Part shown: positions 26,801 to 41,800 of the stretch, piece by piece
How positions within the stretch are numbered: position 1 is the stretch's first letter
How the letters are laid out: the number at the start of each line of letters is the position of its first letter
Assembly: GCA_040954595.2 (NCBI GenBank)
Contig: CM082577.2
Location: 20,274,001 to 20,338,000, forward strand
From: Balanoglossus misakiensis
Lineage: Eukaryota > Hemichordata
Reading direction: 5' to 3'
DNA length: 64,000 nt
Program-made: the position numbers and the translations under genes
The notes under the pieces: model-generated
What the model saw: the letters and a program-made list of their open reading frames with translations, nothing else
Database searches by the model: none
What the model was told of the DNA's origin: nothing

Positions 26801-29800
26801 ATATCACAAGAACAATTATTCGTTGATGACATTTATTCTACTTACATTATATTTGGATTTTTCTGTGAACATTATTGCATTATAATACAAGTCGGGACCA
26901 TTTAGTGATACATGTACTACCCTTTTCTGTGAGGTCAGACAGGAACCAAAGCCACACACATTAATATAGATGCACATAAGGATTGCCATGCTACAACACA
27001 ACAGAATGAATAATGAAAATACAATTACTGACACAGAGGGTGTCTCTAAATACATCACAGACCACTTCATCATTGAACAGCATTGCCACACAAGAGTTAA
27101 AGGCCAACGATCGTCTAATGCACATGTGCGTTATTTCGCATGTACAAACATTACTTCCAATCCAAATGTTCTGTAAATGTTGCATTTAAAGCATTCAAAC
27201 AGTTGATTCTATTTGCTTCTTCTAATTTCATGCGCATCGTATAAGTAGACTTTAGTTTTGTCCCTTTTTTCACCCAATTTGCTGTCTTTTCCTGATCTCC
27301 TGCACAGACTATGGTTGCGGACATCTTGTATGCTGTTAAGGACAGCACACTGCCTTATGGCATTGTCTGTATACAATTTTGTGTTTGGTTCGGTACATGC
27401 ATTTAAGACCCACTGTTTTGCAGCTTCTTTGACCTGCTAGCAACTCTGTCGTAATGCAGCCACAGACAGCACAACAGTCCACCATTTAAAAGTACCATGT
27501 CTCCAAAATGATAAAAGTACAAAGTGTATATTGTAAAGTATATTGTTTTGTTAAATTATCATATTTTTGAAAAATAGCTCCTGATGACATGCGATTGATA
27601 TGCATTGGGTATCTAATACATTTTAAACACAAAATGCAATTAAATGTAAATTTTGTTGACACATTAGTAATCATTAAAACGGTGACTGAATTGTTTTCTC
27701 GGCATTGGTAACAGCAGGTAGAGGAAAGCAAATGACAATGAAGAATGTGTATGATCTTTTATGACCTCAGCACAAATATGAACTTTGGCACACAGAACTT
27801 TCAAGCATAATGTTTTGTGGTTTGGTTTTCAATATATCAAACCCTAACAATGCAATACAAGCTTATTCTCTTGAGAGACTTTGCAACCAATGAAGGTCAA
27901 AAGCATTTGATCAACATCAAAAAAGAACTATTTATAATATCTTGGTGTGATATTTCTATGAGCTATAGCTATAAGTGGTTGGTTCTGTTAATGCAGATAG
28001 GTTGTGACATTATTGAGAGAATAATGTAAGCCCCAAAGACCCATAATGGATGAAAGCACACATTGTGCAACATAATGTGCGAGGTGAATGCCGAGCACAT
28101 AATGAAGTACAATGAGTGCTTGAGTTTATTATGGGTCTTTGGGGCGTACATTATTCTTATTATTTTATAGTTTTGTCAATGCCAGTAAATTTGCAGACTT
28201 CAATAATCTTTAAAATACCATAGGTGCGAAAAATTCAGACTCGGAGACAGATCGAGAACGGAGCAATGGCGTATGCGTAAACAAAAGGTCAGCTGATCAG
28301 TGTATCAGTGTACTGTACATTTCTAGTATCATATTCAAACATCAGGAAATAAACGATGAAGGTTTATTAACGCATGTGAAAATTCATATAAGGGTTCTGC
28401 TGAAATATATCTGAAAAAGTTTCAATTTTTGTGAAATCTTGGTGAGGACTCAGGGAATATTTGCATTCGTTTGCGATCTCAGGAAAGTTCACGTATACGG
28501 GCGCTCGGAAGGTTGCAATACATAAACAAACTCGCCCTCGATCGACCCTCCGTACCGCGTAGACAACATGACAGTGACACTTGCGGCATATTTTTTTTAC
28601 GTATAGCTTCGTTGACATGACTGCTTGGTACATGGTACACTGTATGTATGGTGAACGAATGTTAAATCCAGCATCATCGAGAGGTTTGCTTTACATGCAG
28701 GAGTGAGCCATGTTGAAAACTGCGCTTGATTCAAGACCAGACGACAATGTATCGCCGCGGTAGGAAGAAAAAAATAAAATCAAAAATCAAGGTCAGATTT
28801 GAAATAAAAAAATATCGCAATATTTATTCTGTGCAACTGCAAGTTTTCATTTCTTTTTATAGCTCATATTATTTACATTGTTTGAAAACCTCCGTTATTC
28901 AGTCAGAAATTGTACAAATCAGACTGGTAGCGCGTCCATGTAAAGACACGATACATTATCAGTAATAATATACAGCTATGATGTCACAAAATTCACTGGT
29001 ATTGCCGCATGCTAGTTCAGGGGCTCGTTTTAGCACTGCTAGCAGTGCATTATTGAGTATTATATTATACCAGTATATTGATGGTGTAAATCACGCTATT
29101 TGATTGGTCGAGACACGACACGTGACCGTGATATATTAGCCATATACCACAGTCATATATCATAGTCAAAGAAAATGCCTTTTTAAAATGTTTTATGCAA
29201 AGTTTCAATATACTGACATAATATAATAGCAATAAAACACCCCCAGCCATGGTATACCACTCGATTTTGACCAGTTTAACTCCATATATATGTCGTGAAC
29301 TGGTCAAAATCTCGTGGTATACCATGGCTGGGGGTGTTTTATTGCTTAATTTTAGCATCGCAGATGCTGGATTGAGCTCTCGTCCAATCAGAATTGCGGA
29401 CGGTAGCATGATATAATATAATAGGGGTTATTACGCGAAGTTTGGTCAATAACGCGTTGTATTCGAGTGATGTGTCCGTATTTTTACTAGTTGCAAAGCA
29501 ACAAGTTAAAATATAGACATCACGAGAATATGACGTGTAATCGACCAAACTAAGTGTAATAACCCCTTTATCATTCATGGATACTTATAAAACAGTATGA
29601 TTTGCGAAAATGCGCCGAGAACTCAGTTCACCACAACACCATGCGACTGTGGTTTATGTGATGATTTAGCGCGTTCGTTTCGTGGTACTTAATGCATCTT
29701 ATCTTCACTGTTCAAACAATATCACAGTGGCAATACAACCGTTCCGGTTCCATGTATGATAATTTTTGTTACAATCATTTTCATCTCCAAAATGTTCTGA

Positions 29801-32800
29801 AATTCAAATACATGCTGACATTCTTTTTTGTAAACATGGTGGTCTTTATGATGCATAGGTACAATTTTATGGCATATCCAAGTGTGTACACATCTAGTTT
29901 ACACTGGATACATAAAAGTTTTGATAACGGGTCTACATTTGATGATGTAATAAAAAAGTCAACACATCCTCTGCTCACTGGCAGACATGACTGTCCTTCA
30001 ATATTTACACAACCATCCAATTTATCGGACAATTTTTAACTTCACAATACATGTACGGTATTTTCTACAGAATCTGATCTTCTCATTTCTATTTTAAGGT
30101 TAGTAATTTTCATAACTGTCCGCTCGCCAAACTGCGACAAAAAGTATCATTTGCCAGAAGATTTTCGCACAATTTAGCCGAACTTGCAAATCCAAAATGA
30201 ACCATGCTGTCACACAATACCATTTACTGTCTTGCATAACAGCTTAGGGAACTCGGGCTTTTGTCATGATTTCTTTGTAATGAATCATACATACTTGGAT
30301 TTTGTTTTTGGCAGCAGCAGCAGCAAAACAGCTGTTTCCATCATCAATCAGAGCATAAAATAAAATAACAGTATGATTATGTTTAGCATACTAAAGGCTT
30401 TCCAGAAGAGACTGAACATGTACCCAACATCAGCATGTCTTACATGCTATCATATTATCCAATATCCAATCAAGTGAGAAAAACAGCAAAAATCATTACC
30501 AAACTTGTGCATTCTTTAATACATATGTCCAATTTTACTTTAGACCAGCCAAAAACTAAATCTCTGAAAGCCAAAAAAAAAAAACGCTCTTTCACATGGT
30601 CAATAACATGATAACGCATTTAATAAAACTGCGAAAGATATACAACACAAAAGATGCAACAACAAATCTGACTGGCACGAACAATCATTACCGTGTGCCT
30701 TTGCTGAAAAAAAATTGATCAAAAAAGAACTGTACAGTAAAGTACAGACTGCTAATGGAATGGCTTGTTTGTTTAATAAATTTTGTGAGTTTTAGGAACC
30801 CAGGGGAAACATTGATAAAACGTAGACTGCTGGTATGGATGATACACCATTTTGTGTGGAGGAGACATATATGCACAGAGAATGGAGAATATTGATGGAT
30901 GTGACGAAAACAGGTGTGCAATGCGTTTTTAGTGCACATCATTTTTTTCTGAATTGTGAAAATGGTGTATCCATCAATTAAAAGCAAACTGATGTGAAAA
31001 TTGTAAAGCCCATGCTCTCACTTCCAAAGCAATCAGTGACGTACAACTGAAGATATGCATAACCCAAGCTGCATGTACATGTATCCAGTGTTCTGCAAAG
31101 GTCCTTGGCTGGTGGAGCCTCAGGCCGATTCTTTTCTATATCTACACATCATGCTTGGAGCCCCTGATTTTCGAGTGTTCTGTCTCAGTTTTATTCAGTT
31201 TCACTTATAGGTAGCAGTGTAGAGTCGTTTGAGATATGTGGAAGTGACGTAAAAGGCTACGCTCCCAAGTATTGAGGCCTGTATGGAGGACATAGGGTGG
31301 CATTGCATGAAAAGTTGTAATTTTTGCCAAATTATACTTTTTTACATAAATCAGTAGGTCTTATACTAAGAATAAACTCTGATTCGATACAACTCACCGT
31401 GAATTCGATCAATTTTTGTAAAAATCTAACTTTCAAACGCTGTTACTCCTCAATGGCAGCAGATAATGCAAAATAAAATTTTCGTTTTTTTTCACGTGTA
31501 CTCTAGTTTTGAATGACATATTAAGATGCATGACGCATGGTCAACTTTTTAAACCCAAAAACGCCACCATTTCAATAAAATGTGCAACTCAAAAGGAAGT
31601 TCAAAAACTCAGCTTCCAGAATATGTATGGTTTATATGGGTTTTAATGTTGTCTTTGATGAGAAATTGGCCTCTGAAAAAGTCTTGACAGTTTCGTGCAA
31701 TGCCACCTTAAACTGAATGACAACAAGACTGAAATCATCCATTTTTCATCACGCTTCAGTAAAACAGTTTTTATACCATGTATAGAAATTGGTGAAAGCT
31801 CAGTTAATGCAACATCAGTTGTACGTGACCTTGGTGTTATGCTTGATTCAGAACTGAAAATGACAAATCATGTAAACTACATCTGCAAGACACCAACCAT
31901 CTCTAGCAATTAGACTTGGACAATGCCAGCACTGAAAAACTCGTCCATGCTTTTATTATGTCTAGACTGGATAACTGCAATGTAGTTGTGTATAGACTTC
32001 CAAAAAAAGAGTTGGAAAAATTACGAGTTCAGAATACTGCTGCAAGATTTGTCCTCAGAAGCAGAAAATATGACCATATCTCTTCTGTATTACGAGATCT
32101 TCACTGGTTAACTGTGAAGAAGTAAGTGCATAGACTACAAAATTCTACGATTTTTGTCCATCACACATCTTCGAGGAAACATTTCCAATCACAGCAAATC
32201 ATCCATATTTAGTTTTGAAGTATAAGTTTTGTTATTATTGGTGACAGATTCGTTGGATTGAATTCTGGCGCAATTATGCCAATATGTGAATTTAAACAAT
32301 CATGTGACAAGGAGCTCAGTGAATGCAACGTAATGGTGAGTGATTTCTTGTATGAGAGTTGGATCGAGAGGGACTTACAGCAGAGGATTCCACCTTATCA
32401 GCCAACGATGACATAAGTAGATGTATTTGTAAAACCAACTTTTTCCGCTTTTGTTTTGAGACTTTTTAATCAAAATCGCAGCTGCCAATGAGTCATTACG
32501 GGTGAACTAGCCAGTGTGCTGTGGATGTGAAGTTTCAACTGCGCATGCCCAAAACTTTGCTGGATAGAGAAAATGACTTGCAAGTCAAGATTATAACGAT
32601 AAGCATTTCCAAATAGGAACCTTTTTATTTAGAACCATTGTATGGGGAAAAAATATGAAATTTCACAGAGTGGGGTTTTAAAATGATACAGGCAGAAATT
32701 GTTTGGCACAGACCAGTGAACCCTTTTAAAATTTTGACCATCTTTCGCTTCAGTCCCAGAACGAAGGGTATTTCAGATGACTGCAGAATATGCACTCACG

Positions 32801-35800
32801 ACTAAATGCCTACCTTAAATTGTAATTTATATTTATTCGTAATGAATTAGAAGCCATAGGGCAACAGTAGAGGAAAATGCATTTACAACTTGTCATCATA
32901 TTCTTCCTAATCAAATGCAGATTCTTTATCACTGTCACTGTAATAATATGAGGTTATTACAAAAATACCGCAAAGTATCGCCCAACGCGTAGCGGAGGGC
33001 GATGCACTGCGCTTTCATCTAATCACAGTATTTATTGACCAATGAGAGTCATGTTTACAACAGCCCTTCAACCACTTAAATATACAATCAATCTTTCCAT
33101 TATATCCCTTATCTGACAAATTGCAATTTTTAGGGGTTATTACACGAATTTTGGTCGATAACGCGTCGTATTCGAGTGATGTCCGTATTTTGACGAGTTG
33201 CGCTTCGCAACGAGTCAAAATACGGACCATCACGAGAATGCGTCGCGTTATCGACCAAAATTTGTGTAATAACCCCTTTATCATACATGCCTACCTATAA
33301 AACAGTACGTTTTGCGAAAATGCGCCGAGAAAACCAATTTCAAATTTGAACCAGGCGCTGGGATCACGGCAGTAGCCATGTTGTGACGTATGATGTGTGG
33401 GCCGTAGTATCATTTTAAGGGGGTTGGCAGCTTTCATTACGATGGGCACATCCGCATTCTAAATAAAATTGTCTACATTCTCTTTCAAAATATCATGTTA
33501 ACAATTATTTTGCATTGAGAATTTCGAAGAACTAAAAATGATACATTCAACATGACAAAACCGCCAGCTTTGAAAACGTTATTACAGCTTCTAATAACCA
33601 AATTTTACAACACCCCTCTCCACTAGAGTCCTATGCCCCGTGTGTCGCTCGCACGCGCAGCGAACTGTCGCGCCGAGACGCGGACGGGATATTTTCACAT
33701 TGTGAAATACCGTTAAATATCTTCTGGGCGAGAACAATAGAAAGTGTTAAATACAGGCGTTGCATGTATGATAATAACTGATATTATCCAGGGGAAAATG
33801 CATGTTGGGCACCTGACTTCACTACCCGCCCCACTTTACCATCAGACTCATTTTACCTAGTCAGCTAATATCATCTGGTAATGCTGTAAGTGTTAATGTT
33901 TAAGTATCCTCCAAGCTATCTAACAACAGCGACAAAAAACCTGACCAATCCATCACCATTGCAAACAAATCCAAACACAAACAAATAGAATCTATCCATG
34001 GCCATTCTTGATATTTCACTACAAATAAACTGGTCTCATTCATGGTAGTGACAAATATGCGACTTACTTCTGTTTTGACTTTATTTCCTTGTGAATAATT
34101 CTTCTGTTTGTTAAGTAGATCTTTTTGCAATTGGTCAACACTAGCTTCAACAGGTACCAGAAGTTCTTTGTGGAAAGAGTGTGCCTGAAAAACAAATATT
34201 GTCAAACATTCCTATGTTGTGAAGATAAGATTTCAATGTTTTCCAGCTAGAACTCAATGATGTGTTTTATGGTTTGTACAAAAAGGTTGCCAAATTACCT
34301 CATAAAACCAAACCATTATGCTGGTAGTTAGTAGCCAGACATGTCTCACCCAATCTACTCCAACAACAAAGATTATCACTGTCAGACAGAGAATACTGAC
34401 TTCTGACTACATGTTTGTAGGCCAGCCAACGTCAAGTTTGCATTAAACCATACTGGCATGATGAAATCATTATTTAAATGCATAAAATTACTTGTCCTTA
34501 CAAATTTATCAAGTATACAGCTGTAATGCTAATATTAATGTACTTTATGTACTAGTAATTTTAAAACTTACGGCAATTTCTCTCTGTGTTTCAATGTCTC
34601 TCAGTGTTGCAGCAATCTGTAGTAATATTTCACCTGCAAAAGAATATCAACCAAATATACATGTATCTATACTGTCATTGTTTTGCCCTGCAAGGAGATG
34701 CAGCATAGATTTATCTTATGGGAGTACAGTACAAATAAGTACCCAGATATTTCTTCAGAATAATCCACTCATTCACATACATACACCGTCCGTACGTCCG
34801 TCCATCCATCCATCCATCCATAAATACATCCATCCATCCATACACATACACATCCATCCATCCATCCATCCATCCATCCATCCATCCATACATACATACA
34901 TGTACATGTCATACATACATACATACATACATACATACATACATACATACAATATACATACATACATACATACATACATACATACATACATACATACATA
35001 CATACATACAGATAGATGCAACTGATCCAATATGGTCCCAATATAAATGAAATGGGACCTAAATCCATCCATAAATATATCCATCCATCTATACATCCAT
35101 CCATACACATACACATCCATCCATCCATCCATCCATCCATCCATACATACATACATACATGTACATGTCATACATACATACAATATACATACATACATAC
35201 ATACATACATACATACATACATACATACATACATACATACATACATACATACATGTATACATACATACATGTCATACATACATACATACATACATACATA
35301 CATACATACATACATACATACATACATACATACATACATACATTCATACATACATACATACATACATACATACATACATACATACAGTGCAGCTTAGGAA
35401 TAGCTTTCCAATTTGCTAACAACTTGCTGACACGGTGTTTATAATGAGTCAACACAGTAGGGGGGGGTTACACGTGCCTGTTTACTCCGGACCTGACACC
35501 GGATTAAATTTAACCCGGTGTCAGTTTGACGTGTGACCAGACAACTCCGGACTAACACCGCATTAAAATAATCCGGAGTCGGAGGGGTGGTTCAGGTACG
35601 GTGCGCCGTCTTAAACAATGACCTCTTCACACGTGTGACCCGATCGCCGAACTAAACACCGCACTAAATCTTGTCTTCCGGCTCGCGGTCATTACCACGA
35701 TGGGCAGCGTTCAAGCAAGATGCTCCCGCGATCGCGGCAACAATTGGTCAGATGACGAAGTCAAACTACTGATTTAATCTGGAAAGACGAAAACATTTCA

Positions 35801-38800
35801 CCATTCTAATCAGTTAGTTGGCATCACGATCTATTCGGAAACTTCAGAGTTCGATCCCAGTTATGGCATCGAAACTTCAAAGAAATGCCTTGTAAGACAA
35901 ATGGGTTAAACAACATTCGTGTGCACATAGCCTTACGGTGAAATTGAAGGAAATGCCAGTTGGCGTGGTAGGTTAGGCCGTCAAAATTCTCTCCTAGTAA
36001 ATATCTTCGCCGAAAGCGTCTCGATTGATTGATTGAACACAAAAAGAGCGTGGAGAACAGCTGTGCGATGTTTACGTCGGCCATTTTGGCGATTGTGGTT
36101 AAGCTGAGTTAGCCCAGTGAATACCGCTGAGGGCGCTTGACCCGAACTAAATTTAGAGCTTGCAAATTGACGTGTAAACGAGCGTTCTCGTAAGTCGCTG
36201 ATAAGGAATGTTTACAGAGCAACAAATCCGATCAACTCAGGTTTAAAATTATTCACGTGTAACCCCAGCAATAGTTAGCCTGTGTGTTCCAAGTGTTACA
36301 AAGGTGTGAATCTGCTGGCCCTGGCACTTGGCATTGTTCAGTGTTAGCATGTGCTACAAAGGTGTTAAACCTTGGCGCACCCTATTGTTTTGGCACACAG
36401 TGTTAGCCTGTGTGTTCCAAGTGTTACAAAAGTGTGAATCTGCTGGCCCTGGCACTTGGCATTGTTCAGTGTTAGCATGTGCTACAAAGGTGTTAAACCT
36501 TGGCGCACCCTATTGTTTTTGGCACACAGTGTTAGCCTGTGTGTTCAAAGTGTTACAAAGGTGTGAATCTGTTGGCCCTGGCACTTGGCATTGTTCAGTG
36601 TTAGCACCTTGGCGCACCCTATTGTTTTGGCACACCCCAGTTAAACACAAGCCCAATAGGTGCTAATTAGAGCGCCAATAGGGTGCTAACCCAGAGTTGA
36701 CCCAGTGTTTAAACAGAGTTGACCCAGTGTTGGTGCAGTTGGAAAGCTATTCCTAAGCTGCACTGTACATGTCATACATACATACATACATACATACATA
36801 CATACATACATACATACATACATACATACATACATACATACATACATACATACATACATACATACATACATACATACATACATACATACATACATACATA
36901 CATACATACATACATTCATACATACATACATACATACATACATACATACATACATACATACATACATACATACATACATACATACATACATACATACATA
37001 CATACATACATACATACATTCATACATACATACATACATACATACATACATACATACATACATACATACATACATACATACATACATACATACATACATA
37101 CATACATACATACATACATACATACATACATTCATACATACATACATACATACATACATACATACATACATACATACATACATACATACATACATACATA
37201 CATACATACATACATACATACATACATACATACATACATACATACATACATACATACATACATTCATACATACATACATACATACATACATACATACATA
37301 CATACATACAGATAGATGCAACTGATCCAATATGGTCCCAATATAAATGAAATGGGACCTAAATAGGAGAAAAAAAAGTCAATCAGGGGCATGCACATTG
37401 ACCAGACAACAGCTGTCCTTTTTGGCCTTTATCTTGTTCTAGCTACATGTTATATACTTTATGCATACATAATTCAAGGTTTACATTGCACCTGTCAACT
37501 GACAGATGAACTTTGACCTGACTGTACAAACACAATGAACTTACATTTGTATGAAGTGTCTATTGGTGGAGGTAGCTCAGCAGTCGGAACAGTCCTTACA
37601 GCAAAAATGTCTCATTCACCACAAATATTGCATGTGCCTATGATTTGTTCATAAGGATTTGGTGTATAGAGTAACCTAAGCAGAAATGTCTGCACAAAAT
37701 AATTGAAAGACCTACCTAACTGTCTTGATGCTTTAGTTTCACTGGCAATTTCCCCCAATTTTACAATAGATTCAAAATACGATTTGGCAGCATGAGATAC
37801 AACTACAATGAGAAGAAAGCAGAAAAAATGAGTATAAAATGACAGTGTCATTGAAGTACAATCAACGCATATTGCAACAAGTTACAGACGAAATTAACAT
37901 TTCTTCAGTGCTGGGCTAGCCCAAGGCTAGTACTAGAACAATTAATCTGCTGGATTGCTAGCAACATGCATGCAAGGCTAACACCAGGACAAGTACATCC
38001 ACAGAAATAGTCAATTAACCAGCATAATGTTGGCACGAGAATAATTCAACATCTTACCATAACATACATGATGCATATTGCTTTTGTAATACTAGATTAA
38101 TATAAGCAAAGTTCTTGCACATGTCTGACGCTGGGCTCACATGCTGAAATGTTTACTTTCACTATACCATTGGCACATTATGCAAACACTCCTAACACCC
38201 TGCAAGCCATTAGAACCCTTCCACAGTCCGGCTAATGTGTCAGGGTGGAATAGTAGGATTGACCAATTACATGTCGTAAATCTAATAAGGGTCAAAGTTT
38301 TAGCGTTCGTTCGTTGATTGATTTCCTCAACTGTGTTGTTTTGTTCGAGATTTGGATTCCTCAAACGAAATCGCGCTAACCGCAAGTGTTCATTTTTGTG
38401 ATACTTTGGTGAGGGAAGCTTATCCAGCGTGCCATCGTTTAATGACGGCCACAGTTTAATTTTAATACATTATGACAGACAATAGACAAAATATAAGTAG
38501 AAATTCGGGATCATTTCAACCATGGCCATTAGCACTGCGTACAGGTCTGTGTGCTCGTGGCATTACTTGGCCTCCACCTCCATTAGGAGAAATTAATCGT
38601 ATCGTATTTGGAGTCGGATAGGAGGTAGAAGGAGACATGGAAAGGATTTTGCTTCGATAAAATCGGCCAAAAAGCTGCGGTCCGGATCTGGGCTGCAGAC
38701 ACACCAGTTTTGTCTATGGACCGTTGCAGGGCTGCGGTGGAGGCCATGTAATGCCGCAAACAGACAGACCTGTATGCAGGACTATGCATGGAGAAGCTAA

Positions 38801-41800
38801 ATTTTCACAAGGCACGATACTTAGAAAATTTAGCCAAGGGAATCTAGCATTGAAGTCCATATAGTTTAGGTTCTGCGCATCTTTTCTGCGTATAACAAAC
38901 TATCGTTCAAAGGCTTCCTCCACGATCAGTCAACTCCCGCATCTATGGCTTCAAAGCGACACATAGGCTTAATACCTGTTCAACTGGACGATATTTTACT
39001 GCAAACGGGCAGTAAATACACCAAAATCGCAACCAACAGCGCGGTTTCCAGAAGATTTCCAAGTAGGTACAGCGAGATATTTTAGTTCACTGCAACCTGC
39101 AATGTACGACATGGACGCAACCCTCTATGCTGTATGTATGGTCAAATGTTCGGTATAATCATAGGGAGCTTAGGAAATGTTGTCGTTGTTATTCTTGTTG
39201 ATGTTAAGATTGGTAATAAAAAAATGACAAAAAAACAATATGTCATTTCTTGCTTTTGTTTGTCGATGTTGTAGATAACTGTAAAAAACCATAATCGTGG
39301 AAAACATGACCTAGGTCACCCAACGTCACTCCCGTCTTATAAGTTATATACAGGCAGGGGTGGAATCGACATGACCTGATCTAGGCTCATGGGCCACCTT
39401 CAAGGCCCAGAAATATCACCCCCTTCACGAGCGATAGATTAAATTATGCCATCATAGGCATTGAAATTTATCTCACTGACCTAATTTGGGCTTCACTTGA
39501 TCTATCGACCTGCAAACGAGTGGAAAAACGTCAATTTCTGTTATGTTGTGGGTTTACAGAACAACCATCGGACGGACACTGCTTAGTGGAACATTAACAT
39601 CAACTTTAATCGGGGTTCGGGGTATGTGGTCACCTAACTGATGTATCTAGTTTGTGAAGAGTGTTGTGATTGGTCGCAGATTATGGCGGCCATATTGGAT
39701 TTTTTGAAAAATAATTAAAAAGTAAAAATTTTCTTTCTGGCCTAAAAATTGATAGCTCAGAAATTCTTTTTATGGATATGAATCATGACAAGAATAAGCT
39801 ATAAATATTTTGGTAATTTTGGCAATGACCTTTGACCTACTTTTGACACATCATTTTCTGCAAATCTAATTCCAGGCTAACCAATAGGGCTATAAGTTTG
39901 GTTTTTGATGTATGTGGATTTGTATGTGATCAAAATATTTTGCTACTTTTCATGACCCCTTTGACCTCTGCTGACCTCATTAAATATGCACCCTCCAAAC
40001 GCGAAGTCTGTACCTGCTCTGGATGCCAAGATATGGAAAAGTAGGTCAAAGGTCACCTGAGGTCATGCAAAATTTGGGCAAGAAATTTTGACCCTATACT
40101 GGTCCATGTTCAACAAAAAGCAAACCTATAGCCCTATTGGTTAGCCTGGAATTAGGTATGCACATAATTAATGAGATATGCAGGTGTCACAGGTGACCCC
40201 CAATTTTGGCTTTTCAATTTTAGTCCCAACCCTCCAAACGCCAAGTCTGTACCTGCTCTGGATGCCAAGATATGGAAAAGTAGGTCAAAGGTCACCTGAG
40301 GTCATGCAAAATTTGGGTAAGAAATTTTGACCCTATACTGGTCCATGCTCAACAAAAACCAAAAGTATAGCCCTATTGGTTAGCCTGGAATTAGGTATGC
40401 ACATAATTAATGAGATATGCAGGTGTCACAGGTGACCCATATTTTGGCTTTTCAATTTTAGTCCCAACCCTCCAAACGCCAAGTCTGTACCTGCTCTGGA
40501 TGCCGAGATATAGGAAAGTAGGTCAAAGGTCACCTGAGGTCACCCAAAATTTGGGCAAGAAATTTTGACCCTATACTGGTCCATGTCCCACAAGAACGAA
40601 ACCTCTAGCCCTATTAGTTAGCCCGGAATTAGGTATGCACATAATTAATGTGTTAAGCAGGTGTTACAGGTGAGCCCAAAAATTTGCCTTTTATTTTGGC
40701 CCCATTGTGCTCACTGACCAATAGACAGTCACTGTACAGGACTATTGCACAGACCAGAATTCCACAATAAGACGTGGACATAGCTTAACCATAGAGGTAT
40801 AAGTAAAGGTATAAATTTAATAAAAAGACTAAAAAATTCATAAAAAATAAAACATCCATGATATTAACTTAACACTTACAGGTCGATGTGAGGTTGACAT
40901 AAGGTACATGCATACCAATTTTCAAAGCAATCTGACCAGTAGTTGTTGACTTTCAGAGTTTTGATAAATTTCACAATTTACTGGCTAATTTGCATATTTT
41001 TGGGCCTGGCAACTTCGTTTGGACAAACTCCCATCTACAGCCCAGCCTGCACCTACACACCAAATATTGAGGTGTTACGCGCAGCGGTTTTCAAGTTTTT
41101 GATGTGGACGGACATACAGACATACATACATCCATACATACATCCATACAGACGCAACCCATCCCATAAGGTCCCATGGTATATAGGCCTATACCAATGG
41201 GACCTAAAAACTTAGTCATCAGTATGTTTGGGAACCTCAAAAATTATGAACATCTCTCGCTTTCGCCAGTGTTCTCAAATTTTGCTGATGCGATCTTGCG
41301 ACATGAACTAAAGCACCGATGAACTGACCTGACATGACCCTACTTTGCTTAACAAAGGTTCCATAATTTTGCCTAAGGAATGAACGTCTCGTGGTTGCAT
41401 TGGTTCTGGCCCATCACTGTACAGAAAAACAATACTCCACAATTGCAACTTTGATTTTTGTCAAATGTAAGGAAACATATGCAATAATACCAGAACTCAA
41501 TGACCTCTGGCGCAATCTCTGCTGTACGCAAGTTATTTTCACTTGTGATGCAGAGTATTCTGTGGCACTTTAGTACTAGCCAGTTATACACCACATCACT
41601 TGTGAAAATAACTTCCATAAAGTTCTGTCATAATAAATTAAGCAGCCTATTTTTTATTAAACCCAGGTCTACCTAAGAAATTGTCAATCATACCTCAGTA
41701 GCCAAGCCACAGTTCACAGCAGTTATCTGATTAATAGTGCAGACACCAAGCACTGCAGTTCAGCACTAAAAACAAGACCTTGAAACATAAGTTTGGCCAC

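Larger units (their letters stand above)
26780..34067. other. intron between exons 5 and 6
   Basis: No further exon supported. Beyond the listed MITEs, hairpins and LINE piece I see nothing recognisable at 26780-28017, 28160-29070, 29590-31290, 32130-33130 or 33760-34067. Confidence 0.5.

Noticed and set aside
27151-27348. Minus-strand frame starting [14 protein letters not shown]
   Set aside because: No match to the I-BAR domain and no paired splice sites; the gene model is complete without it.
30280-30355. Alanine-rich mini-exon candidate (minus strand) between exons 5 and 6
   Set aside because: No AG acceptor, and exons 5 and 6 already join in phase and cover the domain.
34773-37350. Long frames encoding HTYI or MYVC repeats
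   Set aside because: Artefact of the CATA tetranucleotide arrays; the same frames are open on both strands.
37564-37600. tRNA-like A box (GGTAGCTCAGCAGTCGG)
   Set aside because: No B box or cloverleaf partner follows at the right distance.
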